Shown piece after piece: positions 8,679 to 17,828 of a stretch of 51,621 bases of DNA. Source of the DNA: Bacteroides sp. 224 (lineage in GTDB: Bacteria; Bacteroidota; Bacteroidia; Bacteroidales; Bacteroidaceae); the NCBI RefSeq assembly GCF_010500995.1, contig NZ_QVMK01000018.1, positions 1 to 51,621 of the forward strand, in the 5' to 3' direction. How positions within the stretch are numbered: the first letter of the stretch is position 1; the number at the start of each line of letters is the position of its first letter. The position numbers were made by a program, and so were the translations under genes. The notes below the pieces were generated by a model that saw nothing but the letters and a program-made list of their open reading frames with translations, had not been told where the DNA came from and did no database searches.

Positions 8679-9410
8679 ATGAATTTAATAATTGATGTAG
8701 GTAACAACCGCGTAAAAGCTGCGGTTTTTGAAGGTACTGCCTTGGTGGAGCATGTAAATGAAAAGGGGCACGAATTGTTGTTTTTAGATGATTTATGCGG
8801 CAACTTTGCTATCAGCAATGCCATTATAGCCACTACCATTGATCTGTTACCTCACACTGTTGAGCGCTTAAATCAAAAGCTCCCTTTCCTGCTTTGGCTA
8901 AACGATAAAACGCCATTGCCAATTATTAATCTTTATGAAACACCGCAAACCTTGGGTCCCGACAGAATAGCTGCTGCCGTAGGAGCCAACGATCAGTATC
9001 CGGGGCGTAATATCCTTGTTATTGATGCAGGAACGGCCATCACTTACGAATTTATAGATGCAGAAGGACGATACCAGGGAGGCAACATCTCGCCCGGCAT
9101 ACAAATGCGTTTTAAAGCCCTGAATCAATACACGGGGCGTTTGCCGTTGGTAAATCCCGAAGGGCGTTTGCTGCAGATAGGCAAAGATACCGATACCGCC
9201 ATTCGGGCAGGGGTCTTAAAAGGAGTTGAATATGAAATACAAGGTTATATAACGTATCTAAACCATAAATATCCTGACCTTTTGGTTTTTTTAACGGGTG
9301 GAGATCAATTTTCTTTTGATACAAACGTAAAAAATATCATCTTTGCAGATAGTTTTTTAGTGCTGAAAGGATTAAATAGAATCTTAAACTTCAATAATGG
9401 TAAATTATAA
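8679..9410 (+). CDS. coaX: Type III pantothenate kinase
   Basis: CoaX phosphorylates pantothenate, the first step of coenzyme A synthesis. The protein has 243 residues when started at 8679 ([17 protein letters not shown]). A frame extending upstream to 8589 would add 30 non-conserved residues and cross the likely promoter, so I reject it. Family motifs are present: the N-terminal phosphate-binding DVGNNR (Asp6), GPDR (93-96) and [11 protein letters not shown] with the catalytic-region Asp116. The start of the next gene overlaps the coaX end by 14 bases, so the run coaX - barrel protein - TPR protein - lptC is probably one operon. Confidence 0.95.
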   Translation: MNLIIDVGNNRVKAAVFEGTALVEHVNEKGHELLFLDDLCGNFAISNAIIATTIDLLPHTVERLNQKLPFLLWLNDKTPLPIINLYETPQTLGPDRIAAAVGANDQYPGRNILVIDAGTAITYEFIDAEGRYQGGNISPGIQMRFKALNQYTGRLPLVNPEGRLLQIGKDTDTAIRAGVLKGVEYEIQGYITYLNHKYPDLLVFLTGGDQFSFDTNVKNIIFADSFLVLKGLNRILNFNNGKL

Positions 9411-10647
9411 ACCGATAATAGGGGTGCTTTTGCTCACTATATCAACACTCTTTGCTACTGCTCAGAATAATACAAACTCTCCTTACACGCGGTTTGGTTA
9501 TGGGGAATTATCTAATCAAAGTTTCGCCAATAGCAGAGGAATGGCAGGCGTAGCTTATGGAATGCGCGATAGATATCATATAAACGCGGTGAATCCGGCG
9601 TCTTATACGGCAGTAGACTCGTTGACTTTTCTTTTTGAAGGTGGAGTTTCTATTCAGAATACCAATTTTGTAGATGGAATAACCAAATTGAATGCAGGTA
9701 ATTCCAGTTTCGATTATGTAGCTATGCAATTCAGGTTGCACCCCCGGTTTGGTATGTCTTTGGGATTATTACCTTACTCCAATGTGGGGTATAGTATGAG
9801 CCAAAGCAATGAAGATGCAGAAGGCGTAAAAAACACAGAAAGCTATTATGGCGAAGGAGGATTGCACCAAGCGTATCTGGGTTTAGGGTTTAAAATTCTT
9901 AAAAACTTTTCGGTTGGAGCAAATTTTTCCTACTTTTGGGGAGATATAACAAGAACACGACAAGTAGTTATTGACAATGTGACGGATGCTTATCCTTTTC
10001 AGGAGGTGAATTATTTGGACGTAAAAGATATTAAACTGGACTTTGGAGCTCAGTACACACATAATTTCGATAAGAAAAGAGAATTGACTTTGGGTGTTGT
10101 GTTTTCTCCGAAGCATGATTTGAATAATGATGCTTATTTGGTTAGAACAACAAGCGTTTCAGAAAAAGAAGATACACCGGCTACGTATGAAATCCCCATG
10201 TCTTTGGGTGCGGGGCTTTCTTATCGCTACGACAGAAGATTGACTGTAGGGCTGGATTATAACCTTCAAAAATGGGGAAGTGTAACATATATGAATCAGA
10301 AGAATGCTTTTTACGATCGTTCAAAAATTGCAGTCGGATTGGAATTCTTGCCTACACTTTATCCTCGCAACTTCTTTTCTGCAATTAAATATAGAGTAGG
10401 AGCTTATTATGCTACACCTTATTATAAATTGAAAGATGCAAACGGAGCAGAATTCCGGGCAACTAAAGAGTATGGAGCATCAGCAGGACTTACTTTACCT
10501 ATACCAAAATCATTATCAAGAGTAAGTTTAGCTGCACAATATGTCAGAATCGACGGACAACGTGGAATGATGAGCGAAAATTGCTTTAGATTATCCATTG
10601 GAGTAACATTCAACGAACGTTGGTTCTTTAAACGAAAAGTAGATTAA
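9397..10647 (+). CDS. Outer-membrane beta-barrel protein, FadL-like class, substrate unknown
   Basis: A 416-residue protein with a cleavable signal ([23 protein letters not shown]). [20 protein letters not shown] and [17 protein letters not shown] follow; these are widely conserved in Bacteroidetes envelope proteins. The rest is alternating aromatic/hydrophobic strands typical of a barrel (for example [17 protein letters not shown] and [13 protein letters not shown]), ending in a strand near [12 protein letters not shown]. The ATG lies inside the end of coaX (14-base overlap). It sits just before a TPR protein and lptC, which suggests work in outer-membrane assembly or transport. I cannot name a substrate. 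Confidence 0.85.
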   Translation: MVNYKPIIGVLLLTISTLFATAQNNTNSPYTRFGYGELSNQSFANSRGMAGVAYGMRDRYHINAVNPASYTAVDSLTFLFEGGVSIQNTNFVDGITKLNAGNSSFDYVAMQFRLHPRFGMSLGLLPYSNVGYSMSQSNEDAEGVKNTESYYGEGGLHQAYLGLGFKILKNFSVGANFSYFWGDITRTRQVVIDNVTDAYPFQEVNYLDVKDIKLDFGAQYTHNFDKKRELTLGVVFSPKHDLNNDAYLVRTTSVSEKEDTPATYEIPMSLGAGLSYRYDRRLTVGLDYNLQKWGSVTYMNQKNAFYDRSKIAVGLEFLPTLYPRNFFSAIKYRVGAYYATPYYKLKDANGAEFRATKEYGASAGLTLPIPKSLSRVSLAAQYVRIDGQRGMMSENCFRLSIGVTFNERWFFKRKVD

Positions 10648-10687
10648 CAAGTCTAACTAATAAATACACACTAATATCACTATTGAA

Positions 10688-12010
10688 ATGAAAATGAAAA
10701 TGTTTGTCGTTACACTACTTCTTTCGGCCGGAGTAATGACTGCTTTTGCGCAAGACGACGACCAATGTAAAACAAACAGTAGTATATCACACGAAGCTGT
10801 TAGAGCCGGAAACTTTAAAGATGCCTATACACCTTGGAAAGCTGTATTGAAAGATTGTCCTACCCTCCGCTATTACACCTATACGGATGGTTTCGCTATC
10901 TTGAAAGCTCTTTTAAAAGAATTGAAAAAAGATTCTCCCGAATACAAAGCTTACTTTGAAGAGTTGATGGCAGTACATGATCAGTTGATACAATATCAAC
11001 CGGAGTTTGCTAAAACGTTAAGAGGTGTTGCTTCGCAAGCCAGACTAACATCGAACAAAGGGATGGATTATATGAATCTTGCTCCCGAAGTAGATGCTAA
11101 TTTTATCTATGATCTGTTTAAGAAATCGGTAACAGAAGAAAAAGAAAAAGCTTCTGCCGCCGCTCTTTTCTACCTGATGCAAACTTCGTACAACAAACTG
11201 CAAGCAGACGAAAACCATAAAGAAGAATTTATTCAGGATTATCTGAATATTACCGAATGGACAGACCAAGCACTTGCTGCTGCTGAAAAAGAAACTCAAA
11301 AAACAGCTTACGAAAGAGTAAAGGGTAACCTGGATGCGCTGTTCGTAAACAGTGGAGCTGCCGATTGTGCATCTTTGCAAGGTATTTACGGACCTAAAGT
11401 AGAAAGTAATAAAACAGATCTTGTGTACCTTAAAAAGGTAATCATTATCATGAAGAATATGAAGTGTACAGAATCTGAAGCTTACTTCCAAGCATCTACT
11501 TATGTGCATGCTATTGAACCTTCTGCCGAATCGGCTGCCGGATGTGCTGCTATGGCATACAAAAAAGGCGATTTAGATACAGCCGTTAAATTCTTCGACC
11601 AAGCAGTGAGCCTGGAAACAGATGAAGCCAAAAAAGCAGATATGGCTTACAGAGCAGCAGCTATCTTGTATACTGCCAAGAAGTTCGGACAATCAAGAAC
11701 GTATGCTCAAAAAGCTCTTAATGCTAATCCTAATTTGGGAGGTGCTTACATCCTGATTGCTACACTGTACGCAAGCAGCCCAAAATGGAGCGATGAACCA
11801 GTACTGAACAAATGTACCTATTACCTGATCATTGATAAATTGCAAAAAGCGAAAGCGGTAGATCCGAGTTTGACCGATGAGGCTAACAAGTTGATCAATT
11901 CATACTCAGCTCATTTACCTGCTGCTTCTGATTTATTTATGTTGGGTTATAAAGCCGGAGACACCATCACTATTGGTGGATGGATTGGCGAATCAACCAG
12001 AATCAGATAA
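10688..12010 (+). CDS. Periplasmic tetratricopeptide-repeat protein
   Basis: A 440-residue protein with a signal peptide (MKMKMFVVTLLLSAGVMTAFAQ). After it comes an acidic start and a long alpha-helical body with TPR-like units, for example AAMAYKKGDLDTAVKFFDQA and AAAILYTAKKFGQSRTYAQKA followed by NPNLGGAYILIATLY (about 285-375). Four or more cysteines lie in the mature protein, as expected for a periplasmic disulfide-bearing scaffold. It is 40 bases after the barrel gene and 8 bases before lptC, so they are likely co-transcribed. Probably a protein-protein interaction scaffold in outer-membrane biogenesis; the partner is unknown. Confidence 0.88.
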   Translation: MKMKMFVVTLLLSAGVMTAFAQDDDQCKTNSSISHEAVRAGNFKDAYTPWKAVLKDCPTLRYYTYTDGFAILKALLKELKKDSPEYKAYFEELMAVHDQLIQYQPEFAKTLRGVASQARLTSNKGMDYMNLAPEVDANFIYDLFKKSVTEEKEKASAAALFYLMQTSYNKLQADENHKEEFIQDYLNITEWTDQALAAAEKETQKTAYERVKGNLDALFVNSGAADCASLQGIYGPKVESNKTDLVYLKKVIIIMKNMKCTESEAYFQASTYVHAIEPSAESAAGCAAMAYKKGDLDTAVKFFDQAVSLETDEAKKADMAYRAAAILYTAKKFGQSRTYAQKALNANPNLGGAYILIATLYASSPKWSDEPVLNKCTYYLIIDKLQKAKAVDPSLTDEANKLINSYSAHLPAASDLFMLGYKAGDTITIGGWIGESTRIR

Positions 12011-12018
12011 ATAGAGAT

Positions 12019-12666
12019 ATGTTGCGACGAAAGCGGGATAGCAAATTCTGTTGCAAGAATATATATAGCATAACACCAGCCTTTATGGTCGGTGTTATGC
12101 TTCTTTCTTTTCTTTCTTGCATCGGACAGAAAAAAGAAATAGGAGAGGCAATAACTGAACGAGACTCTTTACCCGTGATGAAAACCGTTGGGGTTACTAC
12201 CTTTATTTCGGACTCGGGCATTACACGCTATCGCGTTGATACAGAGGAATGGGCGATCTTTGATCGTAAAGAACCATCTCATTGGGCCTTCGAGAAGGGA
12301 GTTTATTTGGAGAAATTTGACACCTTGTTTAATGTAGATGCCAGCATTAAGGCTGATACTGCCTATTATTACGATAAACAGAAACTCTGGAAACTAATTA
12401 GTAATGTAGAGATTCAGAATATCAAAGGAGAGAAATTTAATACGGATTTGTTGTATTGGGATGAAAACAAAGAAAAGGTTTATTCAGATCAATATATCCG
12501 TATTGAACAAACAGATCGTATAATAGAAGGATATGGCTTTGAGTCGGATCAGCAAATGACCTCATACAAGATATTGAATATACAAGGTATTCTTTATTTT
12601 AAAGAACAACCGGCTCCAATGGATACTACTTCTAATCCTGTAACTACATCCTCAGACTCATTATAG
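12019..12666 (+). CDS. lptC: LPS export protein LptC-like lipoprotein
   Basis: LptC is the membrane-anchored periplasmic link of the Lpt bridge that carries lipopolysaccharide to the outer membrane. This 215-residue protein starts at the ATG at 12019 with a basic n-region (MLRRKRDSK), a hydrophobic stretch and FLSC, so here it is a lipoprotein. The body has the LptC/OstA-like beta-jellyroll pattern: WAIFDRKEPSHWAFEKGVYLEKFD, then ADTAYYYDKQKLWKLISNVEI and LYWDENKEKVYSDQYIRI. A later in-frame ATG at 12087 would give a signal without positive charges and is less likely. The C-terminus is a short Thr/Ser tail. The CNNM/CorC-like gene follows 6 bases later. Confidence 0.88.
   Translation: MLRRKRDSKFCCKNIYSITPAFMVGVMLLSFLSCIGQKKEIGEAITERDSLPVMKTVGVTTFISDSGITRYRVDTEEWAIFDRKEPSHWAFEKGVYLEKFDTLFNVDASIKADTAYYYDKQKLWKLISNVEIQNIKGEKFNTDLLYWDENKEKVYSDQYIRIEQTDRIIEGYGFESDQQMTSYKILNIQGILYFKEQPAPMDTTSNPVTTSSDSL
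12068..12115 (+). terminator. Terminator-like hairpin inside the 5' part of lptC
   Basis: GCATAACACC (12068-12077) and GGTGTTATGC (12091-12100) form a perfect 10-bp stem with a 13-base loop, followed by the T-rich run TTCTTTCTTTTCTTTC. It falls within the lptC signal-peptide codons. It may be an intra-operon attenuator or RNA processing site, or may be incidental. Confidence 0.45.
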
Positions 12667-12672
12667 AATTTT

Positions 12673-13929
12673 ATGGATACGTTTGTGTACCTGATTATTA
12701 CTATCTTACTTTCCGCTTTTTTCTCCGGAATGGAAATCGCCTTTGTTTCCGTTGATAAACTAAGGTTCGAAATGGAGAAAAAGAATGGACTATCAGGTAC
12801 GATACTTTCTTATTTCTTCAGGCATTCCAATAACTTTATTTCTACCATGTTGGTAGGGAATAATATCGTATTGGTGGTGTATGGTATTTTGATGGCTCAG
12901 GTCATAGAACAAAAATTGTTGGCCGGAATTATTCAAAATCATGGTTTGATGGTATTGGTACAAACCATTATTTCTACCTTAATTATTTTGGTTACGGGAG
13001 AGTTTCTGCCCAAGATGCTGTTTAAACTGAATCCCAACCTGATGCTTAAAATATTTGCTATACCACTAACTGTATTTTATATTCTTCTTCTTCCTTTTTC
13101 TTATCTGGCATCTGGCATATCTTCGCTTATCTTGCGGGTTTTCGGAGTGAAAATAAATCGGGAGACATCTACTCGTGCTTTTACGAAGGTTGATTTGGAT
13201 TACTTTGTTCAATCCGGTATCGACAATGTAGAGAATAGGGAAGACTTGGATGCCGAGGTTAAGATTTTCCAGAATGCGCTCGATTTCTCTAATATAAAAA
13301 TCAGAGATTGCATGATACCTCGTACCGAGATTGTTGCAGTTGATTTAACTACCTCCTTGGAAGAGATTAAGATAAAGTTTGTAGAATCGGGCCTTTCTAA
13401 AATCATTGTTTATGAAGGTAATATAGACAATGTGGTGGGTTATGTGCATTCTTCGGAGATGTTTCGTAATCCTAAAGATAGCAAAGACTGTGTAAAAGAC
13501 CTGCTCTTTGTGCCTGAAACAATGACTGCCTTGAAGTTGATGAAAAGACTATTGCTGCAAAAGCGTAGCATGGCAGTGGTGGTAGATGAGTTTGGAGGAA
13601 CGGCAGGTATTGTAACCTTAGAAGATTTAGTAGAGGAGATTTTCGGTGATATTGAAGATGAACATGATAATACATCCTATATCTGTAAGCAAATCAACGA
13701 AGACGAATATGTATTATCCGGGCGTTTGGAAATAGAAAAAGTGAACGAAACGTTTGACCTGAAACTCCCCGAATCGGATGATTATATGACAGTGGGTGGA
13801 CTGATCCTTCATCAGCATCAAAGCTTTCCGAAGCTGCACGATGTTATTGCAGTAGATAATTTTCAATTTAAAATAATTAAAGTAACAGCAACCAAAATAG
13901 AACTTGTACGTTTGAAAGTTACAGAATAA
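12673..13929 (+). CDS. CNNM/CorC-type (HlyC/CorC family, GldE-like) membrane protein
   Basis: A 418-residue protein. Residues 1-170 form the DUF21/CNNM membrane domain ([21 protein letters not shown] near the start, then three hydrophobic segments). About 195-320 is a CBS pair ([44 protein letters not shown]). The last 80 residues are the CorC_HlyC transporter-associated domain. The family is linked to divalent-cation handling, and the Flavobacterium homologue GldE to gliding, though gliding is not expected here. It follows lptC by 6 bases and is likely the last gene of the coaX-led operon, since an AT-rich gap with a possible promoter follows. Confidence 0.9.
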   Translation: MDTFVYLIITILLSAFFSGMEIAFVSVDKLRFEMEKKNGLSGTILSYFFRHSNNFISTMLVGNNIVLVVYGILMAQVIEQKLLAGIIQNHGLMVLVQTIISTLIILVTGEFLPKMLFKLNPNLMLKIFAIPLTVFYILLLPFSYLASGISSLILRVFGVKINRETSTRAFTKVDLDYFVQSGIDNVENREDLDAEVKIFQNALDFSNIKIRDCMIPRTEIVAVDLTTSLEEIKIKFVESGLSKIIVYEGNIDNVVGYVHSSEMFRNPKDSKDCVKDLLFVPETMTALKLMKRLLLQKRSMAVVVDEFGGTAGIVTLEDLVEEIFGDIEDEHDNTSYICKQINEDEYVLSGRLEIEKVNETFDLKLPESDDYMTVGGLILHQHQSFPKLHDVIAVDNFQFKIIKVTATKIELVRLKVTE

Positions 13930-14002
13930 TAGAACAATGGCTTATTTTTTTAATAGATAGGTAGATACATATCTGCATTTTTTGTATCTTCGTGCGCTTT
14001 TA

Positions 14003-14060
14003 AGTTAAACTCAAAGAACTTAAAACAAATAAACTCAAAAACTTAAAAACTTAAATAAAA
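14003..14060 (+). promoter_or_regulatory. AAACTTAAA-type leader before the foldase gene
   Basis: The leader is made of repeated ACTCAAA/ACTTAAA words and ends right before ATGGCA. A possible -7 box (TATCTTCG) lies upstream near 13985. The stretch ATAAACTCAAAAACTTAAA is also present just before the ilvC start (about 37640), also followed by ATGGCA. Confidence 0.45.
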
Positions 14061-16190
14061 ATGGCAACATTACAAAACATTCGCTCTAAAGGACCTCTAT
14101 TGATCATTGTTATTGGTCTGGCGTTGTTTGCCTTTATTGCGGGCGACGCATGGAAAGTTATTCAGCCACATCAATCACAAGATGTAGGAGAAGTTAACGG
14201 CAAAGCTGTTTCAGCACAAGACTTTCAGGCTTTGGTGGAAGAATATTCTGAAGTAGTTAAAATGACAAATAACTTTAGTTCATTAACCGACGAACAGACT
14301 AATCAGATAAAAGATGAAGTATGGCGTTCTTATGTAAACAATAAGCTGATAGAAGCTGAAGCCGCAAAAATTGGTCTTGTTGTTTCGAAAGAGGAAGTAC
14401 AAGCAATGATTGATGCGGGAACAAACCCAATGTTGCAGGCAACTCCCTTCCGTAATCCTCAAACAGGTGCTTTCGACAAAGATATGTTGAAGAAGTTCTT
14501 GGTTGATTACGCTAAAATGGATAAAAACACGATGCCTACTCAGTATGTATCTCTCGGCAAGTTATGGGCTTTCGTCGAAAAATCGTTAGTGCAGAATCGT
14601 TTAGCCGAAAAATATCAGGCATTGATTTCGAAAGCACTCTCTTCAAACTCGGTTGAAGCAAAAGCTGTATTTGATGCAAGAGTAAACCAGATGGACTTAA
14701 TGCTTGCTGCCATTCCTTACTCTTCTGTTCCTGATACTTTAGTTGGAGGAGTGAAAGTTTCGGAAGTGAAAGAACTTTATAACAAAAGAAAAGAACAATA
14801 CAGACAGTATGTTGAATCCAGAGATGTGAAATATATCGACGTACAGGTTGTAGCAAGCGAAGAAGATAAAGCTGCTCTTCAGAACGAAGTAACCGAAGCT
14901 GTAGAACAATTGAATGAAGCGACTTCTGATTACGCATCTCTTGTTCGTTCGGCCGATTCGGAATATCCTTATATGGATTTGTTTTGCAACCAAGCGGCTT
15001 TCCCGGCTGATGTAGCTTCTCGATTGGATTCTGTAGGTATGGGCGAAGTATATGGTCCTTACTTCAATGCTGCTGACAATACTTTAAATGCTTTCAAAAA
15101 AATAGCTAAAGTAACTGCTGCCGACTCTGTGGAGTATCGTCAAATTCAAGTATATCATCAGGATATGCTTAAAACCAAAGCTCTGGCAGACAGTATTTAC
15201 GATGCCTTGAAAGGTGGAGCTAAATTTGAAGACTTAGCAACTCTTTACGGACAACCCGGAACTAAAACATGGCTTACTGCTCCAAGTTATGAAGGTGCAC
15301 AACTTAACAGTGATGACCTTAAATATATCACAGCTATTACCAACTTAAGTGTAAACGAAACTGCGAATGTGTCTATTGGTGTGGCTAATGTAATAGTGCA
15401 GGTTACTGCTAAAAAAGCAATGAAAGAAAAGTATAAAGTAGCTGTAGTGAAACGTACTATTAACTTCAGTAATGATACATACAATAAAGCTTATAACGAT
15501 TTCAGTCAATTTGTTGCTGCTAATTCTACATTAGAACAAGTAGAAGCTAATGCCGAAGATGCTGGTTATAAATTATTAGACAGAAGTGATCTTAATAGCG
15601 CAGAATATGGTATTGGTAGCATCAAAGGAACAAAAGAAGCTTTAAGATGGGCTTTTGCTGCAAAACCAGGCGAAGTTTCGGGCTTGTATGAGTGCGGTAA
15701 TAACGACAGATTGCTGGTAGTAGCTTTAAGCAAAGTAAACAAAGAAGGCTATCGCTCATTAGAATCAGTTCAATCGCAGTTGAGAGCTGAGGTTATTAAA
15801 GATAAGAAAGCTGCTTTGATAATGAACAATATGAAAGCTGCCGGTATTAGTTCATTCGATCAATACAAAGCAATGGAAAATGCGGTAAGCGATTCGGTTA
15901 AACATGTATCATTCTCTGCACCTGCTTATATATCTTCTTTATACAGTAGCGAACCTCTGGTAGGTGCTTATGCTTCGGTAGCTCAACTTAACCAATTGAG
16001 TGCTCCGATTAAAGGTAATGCCGGTGTAATGGTGATGCAGGTTTATAATAAGGAAACACAAAACGAAACGTTTGATGTTGAAAAAGAAAAGCAAACTGTA
16101 AATGGTATGCATGAACGTATGTTGAGCCGTCTTATAAACGATCTTTATCTGAAAGCAAACGTAAAAGACAATCGTTATTTATTCTTCTAA
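14061..16190 (+). CDS. ppiD: PpiD/SurA-like periplasmic peptidyl-prolyl isomerase (foldase)
   Basis: A 709-residue protein anchored by one N-terminal membrane segment (GPLLIIVIGLALFAFIAGDAW, about 11-31, not cleaved). A SurA_N-type chaperone region follows (VGEVNGKAVSAQDFQALVEEYSEV). A parvulin-like segment is around 345-470 (RQIQVYHQDMLKTKALADSIYDALKGGAKFEDLATLYG spans it), and a second chaperone-like region closes the protein. This is the PpiD layout: inner-membrane-tethered, helping secreted and outer-membrane proteins fold after Sec export. The length is longer than E. coli PpiD (623), usual for Bacteroidetes. The gene has its own terminator and stands alone. Confidence 0.9.
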   Translation: MATLQNIRSKGPLLIIVIGLALFAFIAGDAWKVIQPHQSQDVGEVNGKAVSAQDFQALVEEYSEVVKMTNNFSSLTDEQTNQIKDEVWRSYVNNKLIEAEAAKIGLVVSKEEVQAMIDAGTNPMLQATPFRNPQTGAFDKDMLKKFLVDYAKMDKNTMPTQYVSLGKLWAFVEKSLVQNRLAEKYQALISKALSSNSVEAKAVFDARVNQMDLMLAAIPYSSVPDTLVGGVKVSEVKELYNKRKEQYRQYVESRDVKYIDVQVVASEEDKAALQNEVTEAVEQLNEATSDYASLVRSADSEYPYMDLFCNQAAFPADVASRLDSVGMGEVYGPYFNAADNTLNAFKKIAKVTAADSVEYRQIQVYHQDMLKTKALADSIYDALKGGAKFEDLATLYGQPGTKTWLTAPSYEGAQLNSDDLKYITAITNLSVNETANVSIGVANVIVQVTAKKAMKEKYKVAVVKRTINFSNDTYNKAYNDFSQFVAANSTLEQVEANAEDAGYKLLDRSDLNSAEYGIGSIKGTKEALRWAFAAKPGEVSGLYECGNNDRLLVVALSKVNKEGYRSLESVQSQLRAEVIKDKKAALIMNNMKAAGISSFDQYKAMENAVSDSVKHVSFSAPAYISSLYSSEPLVGAYASVAQLNQLSAPIKGNAGVMVMQVYNKETQNETFDVEKEKQTVNGMHERMLSRLINDLYLKANVKDNRYLFF

Positions 16191-16215
16191 GCTTTGTCTT
16201 TCAAATTGATATACA

Positions 16216-16249
16216 AAGAGGGTGACTTTTAAAGTTATCCTCTTTTTTT
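16216..16249 (+). terminator. Terminator of the foldase gene
   Basis: AAGAGGGTGACTT (16216-16228) pairs with AAGTTATCCTCTT (16232-16244) over 13 positions, two of them wobble pairs, with a 3-base loop and a T tract. It lies 26 bases after the stop. Confidence 0.85.
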
Positions 16250-16284
16250 ATACATGTAATAGCTGATAATTTGCGGAATAGTTG

Positions 16285-16292
16285 TACTTTTG
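16285..16292 (+). promoter_or_regulatory. -7 box of the UPF0597 gene
   Basis: TACTTTTG matches TAnnTTTG, 25 bases before the ATG at 16318. A TTTG at 16270-16273 is too close to be a standard -33 box. Confidence 0.45.
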
Positions 16293-16317
16293 TCAAATAT
16301 GGAATGAAAGAAACGTT

Positions 16318-17601
16318 ATGGTTGAATCGGAAAGAAAACAAATCATTGAACTGATAAAGAAGGAAGTTATTCCTGCTATCGGTTGTACAGAACCCATCTC
16401 TGTAGCATTGTGCGTTGCTAAAGCAACTGAAACATTGGGCGTGAAGCCTGAAAAAATCTCATTATATTTAAGTGCTAATATCCTTAAGAATGCCATGGGA
16501 GTAGGTATCCCGGGTACGGGCATGATTGGCCTTCCCATAGCCATTGCTTTGGGAGCACTGATTGGTAAGTCGGAATATCAACTGGAGGTGTTGAGAGATT
16601 GCACGCCCGAAGCTGTGGCACAGGGAAAGCAATTTATTGATGAGAAGCGTATAAACATCTCGCTAAAAGAAAACATCACCGAGAAACTTTATATTGAAGC
16701 TGTTTGCGAAGCAGGAAATGAAACGGCTACCGCTATTATAGCAGGTGGGCATACTGCATTTGTGTGCATCACAAAAGGGAAAGAGGTATTGCTGGATAAG
16801 CAATGCGCTGCGGAAGTTGAAGCCGAAGATACTGCCCCCGAACTTACCCTTCGCAAAGTATATGATTTCGCTTTGACTACTCCACTCGATGATATTCGTT
16901 TTATTCTTGAAACGGCTCGCCTGAATAAAGCCGCTGCCGAACAATCTTTTAAAGGAAACTACGGACATGCCTTAGGAAAGATGCTTCGCGGAAACAAGGA
17001 ATGCAAGTTAATGGGCGATACTACCTATACGCATATCCTTTCTTATACTTCGGGTGCTTGTGATGCCCGTATGGCAGGTGCCATGATTCCGGTGATGAGC
17101 AATTCGGGCAGTGGAAATCAAGGTATATCCGCCACTTTGCCTGTGGTAGTATATGCCGAAGAGAATGGAAAGAACGAAGATGAATTGATTCGGGCGTTGG
17201 CTATGAGTCATCTGACGGTTATCTATATCAAGCAAAGCTTAGGCAGACTCTCTGCTTTGTGCGGTTGTGTGGTAGCAGCCACAGGTTCCAGTTGTGGTAT
17301 AACATGGCTGATGGGAGGAGAGTACGCCCAAGTAGCTTATGCTGTTCAGAATATGGTGGCCAACCTTACCGGTATGATCTGTGATGGAGCCAAACCAAGC
17401 TGTGCCTTGAAAGTGGCCAGTGGAGTATCTACTGCTGTGCTTTCTGCTATGATGGCTATGGAAGAAAAATGCGTGACCTGCGTAGAGGGTATCGTAGACG
17501 AAGACGTAGATCAGAGTATTCGTAACCTGACAAAGATTGGCTCGCAAGCCATGAACGAAACAGATAAGATGGTATTGGATATTATGACGGGGAAAGCATA
17601 A
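16318..17601 (+). CDS. UPF0597 family protein, L-cysteine desulfidase / L-serine dehydratase-like
   Basis: A 427-residue cytoplasmic protein starting at the ATG at 16318 (MVESERKQ); an upstream TTG-started frame would overlap the promoter. The signature IGCTEPISVALCVAKA near the N-terminus, GIPGTGMIGLPIA, and a C-terminal Cys cluster (LCGCVVAATGSSCGITWLMGG) identify the UPF0597/YhaM family. It is related to the alpha subunit of iron-sulfur serine dehydratases; the E. coli relative (CyuA) degrades cysteine to pyruvate, sulfide and ammonia. The cysteines probably bind an Fe-S cluster. The gene has its own -7 box and terminator and looks monocistronic. Substrate, cysteine or serine, cannot be decided from sequence alone. 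Confidence 0.92.
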   Translation: MVESERKQIIELIKKEVIPAIGCTEPISVALCVAKATETLGVKPEKISLYLSANILKNAMGVGIPGTGMIGLPIAIALGALIGKSEYQLEVLRDCTPEAVAQGKQFIDEKRINISLKENITEKLYIEAVCEAGNETATAIIAGGHTAFVCITKGKEVLLDKQCAAEVEAEDTAPELTLRKVYDFALTTPLDDIRFILETARLNKAAAEQSFKGNYGHALGKMLRGNKECKLMGDTTYTHILSYTSGACDARMAGAMIPVMSNSGSGNQGISATLPVVVYAEENGKNEDELIRALAMSHLTVIYIKQSLGRLSALCGCVVAATGSSCGITWLMGGEYAQVAYAVQNMVANLTGMICDGAKPSCALKVASGVSTAVLSAMMAMEEKCVTCVEGIVDEDVDQSIRNLTKIGSQAMNETDKMVLDIMTGKA

Positions 17602-17623
17602 AGTAACCAAACGAACTATATAT

Positions 17624-17668
17624 ATGCCGATGCAAGGGAAGAAATTCTCTGCATCGGCATTTGTTTTT
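17624..17668 (+). terminator. Terminator of the UPF0597 gene
   Basis: ATGCCGATGCA (17624-17634) and TGCATCGGCAT (17650-17660) form a perfect 11-bp stem followed by TTGTTTTT. Confidence 0.88.
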
Positions 17669-17768
17669 AGTGTATGTTAAGTAGCAATCTGTCAATACTT
17701 TAGTGCGATACTGCCAACTACCTTGGATAAAATTGTCTTTTTTCTCCGATTATTTTAATTATTTTGGT

Positions 17769-17809
17769 TAATTTTGCTGTTTTCCCTAAAAAGGGATAAA
17801 ACAGCAAAA
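17769..17809 (+). promoter_or_regulatory. -7 box overlapping a near-perfect palindrome before the fimbrillin cluster
   Basis: TAATTTTG (17769-17776) fits TAnnTTTG. It overlaps the left arm of the inverted repeat TTTTGCTGTTTTCCCT (17772-17787), whose right arm AGGG(AT)AAAACAGCAAAA (17792-17809) differs only by a two-base insertion. The first fimbrillin ATG is 19 bases downstream. It could be an operator or a 5' UTR hairpin; the loop is too short for an invertible promoter. Confidence 0.45.
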
Positions 17810-17828
17810 ACTTTTAAAAAGAACATTT

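Noticed and set aside
17772..17809. Invertible (phase-variable) promoter ahead of the fimbrillin cluster
   Set aside because: The inverted repeat has only a 4-base centre, so there is no segment to invert, and no tyrosine recombinase gene is nearby.
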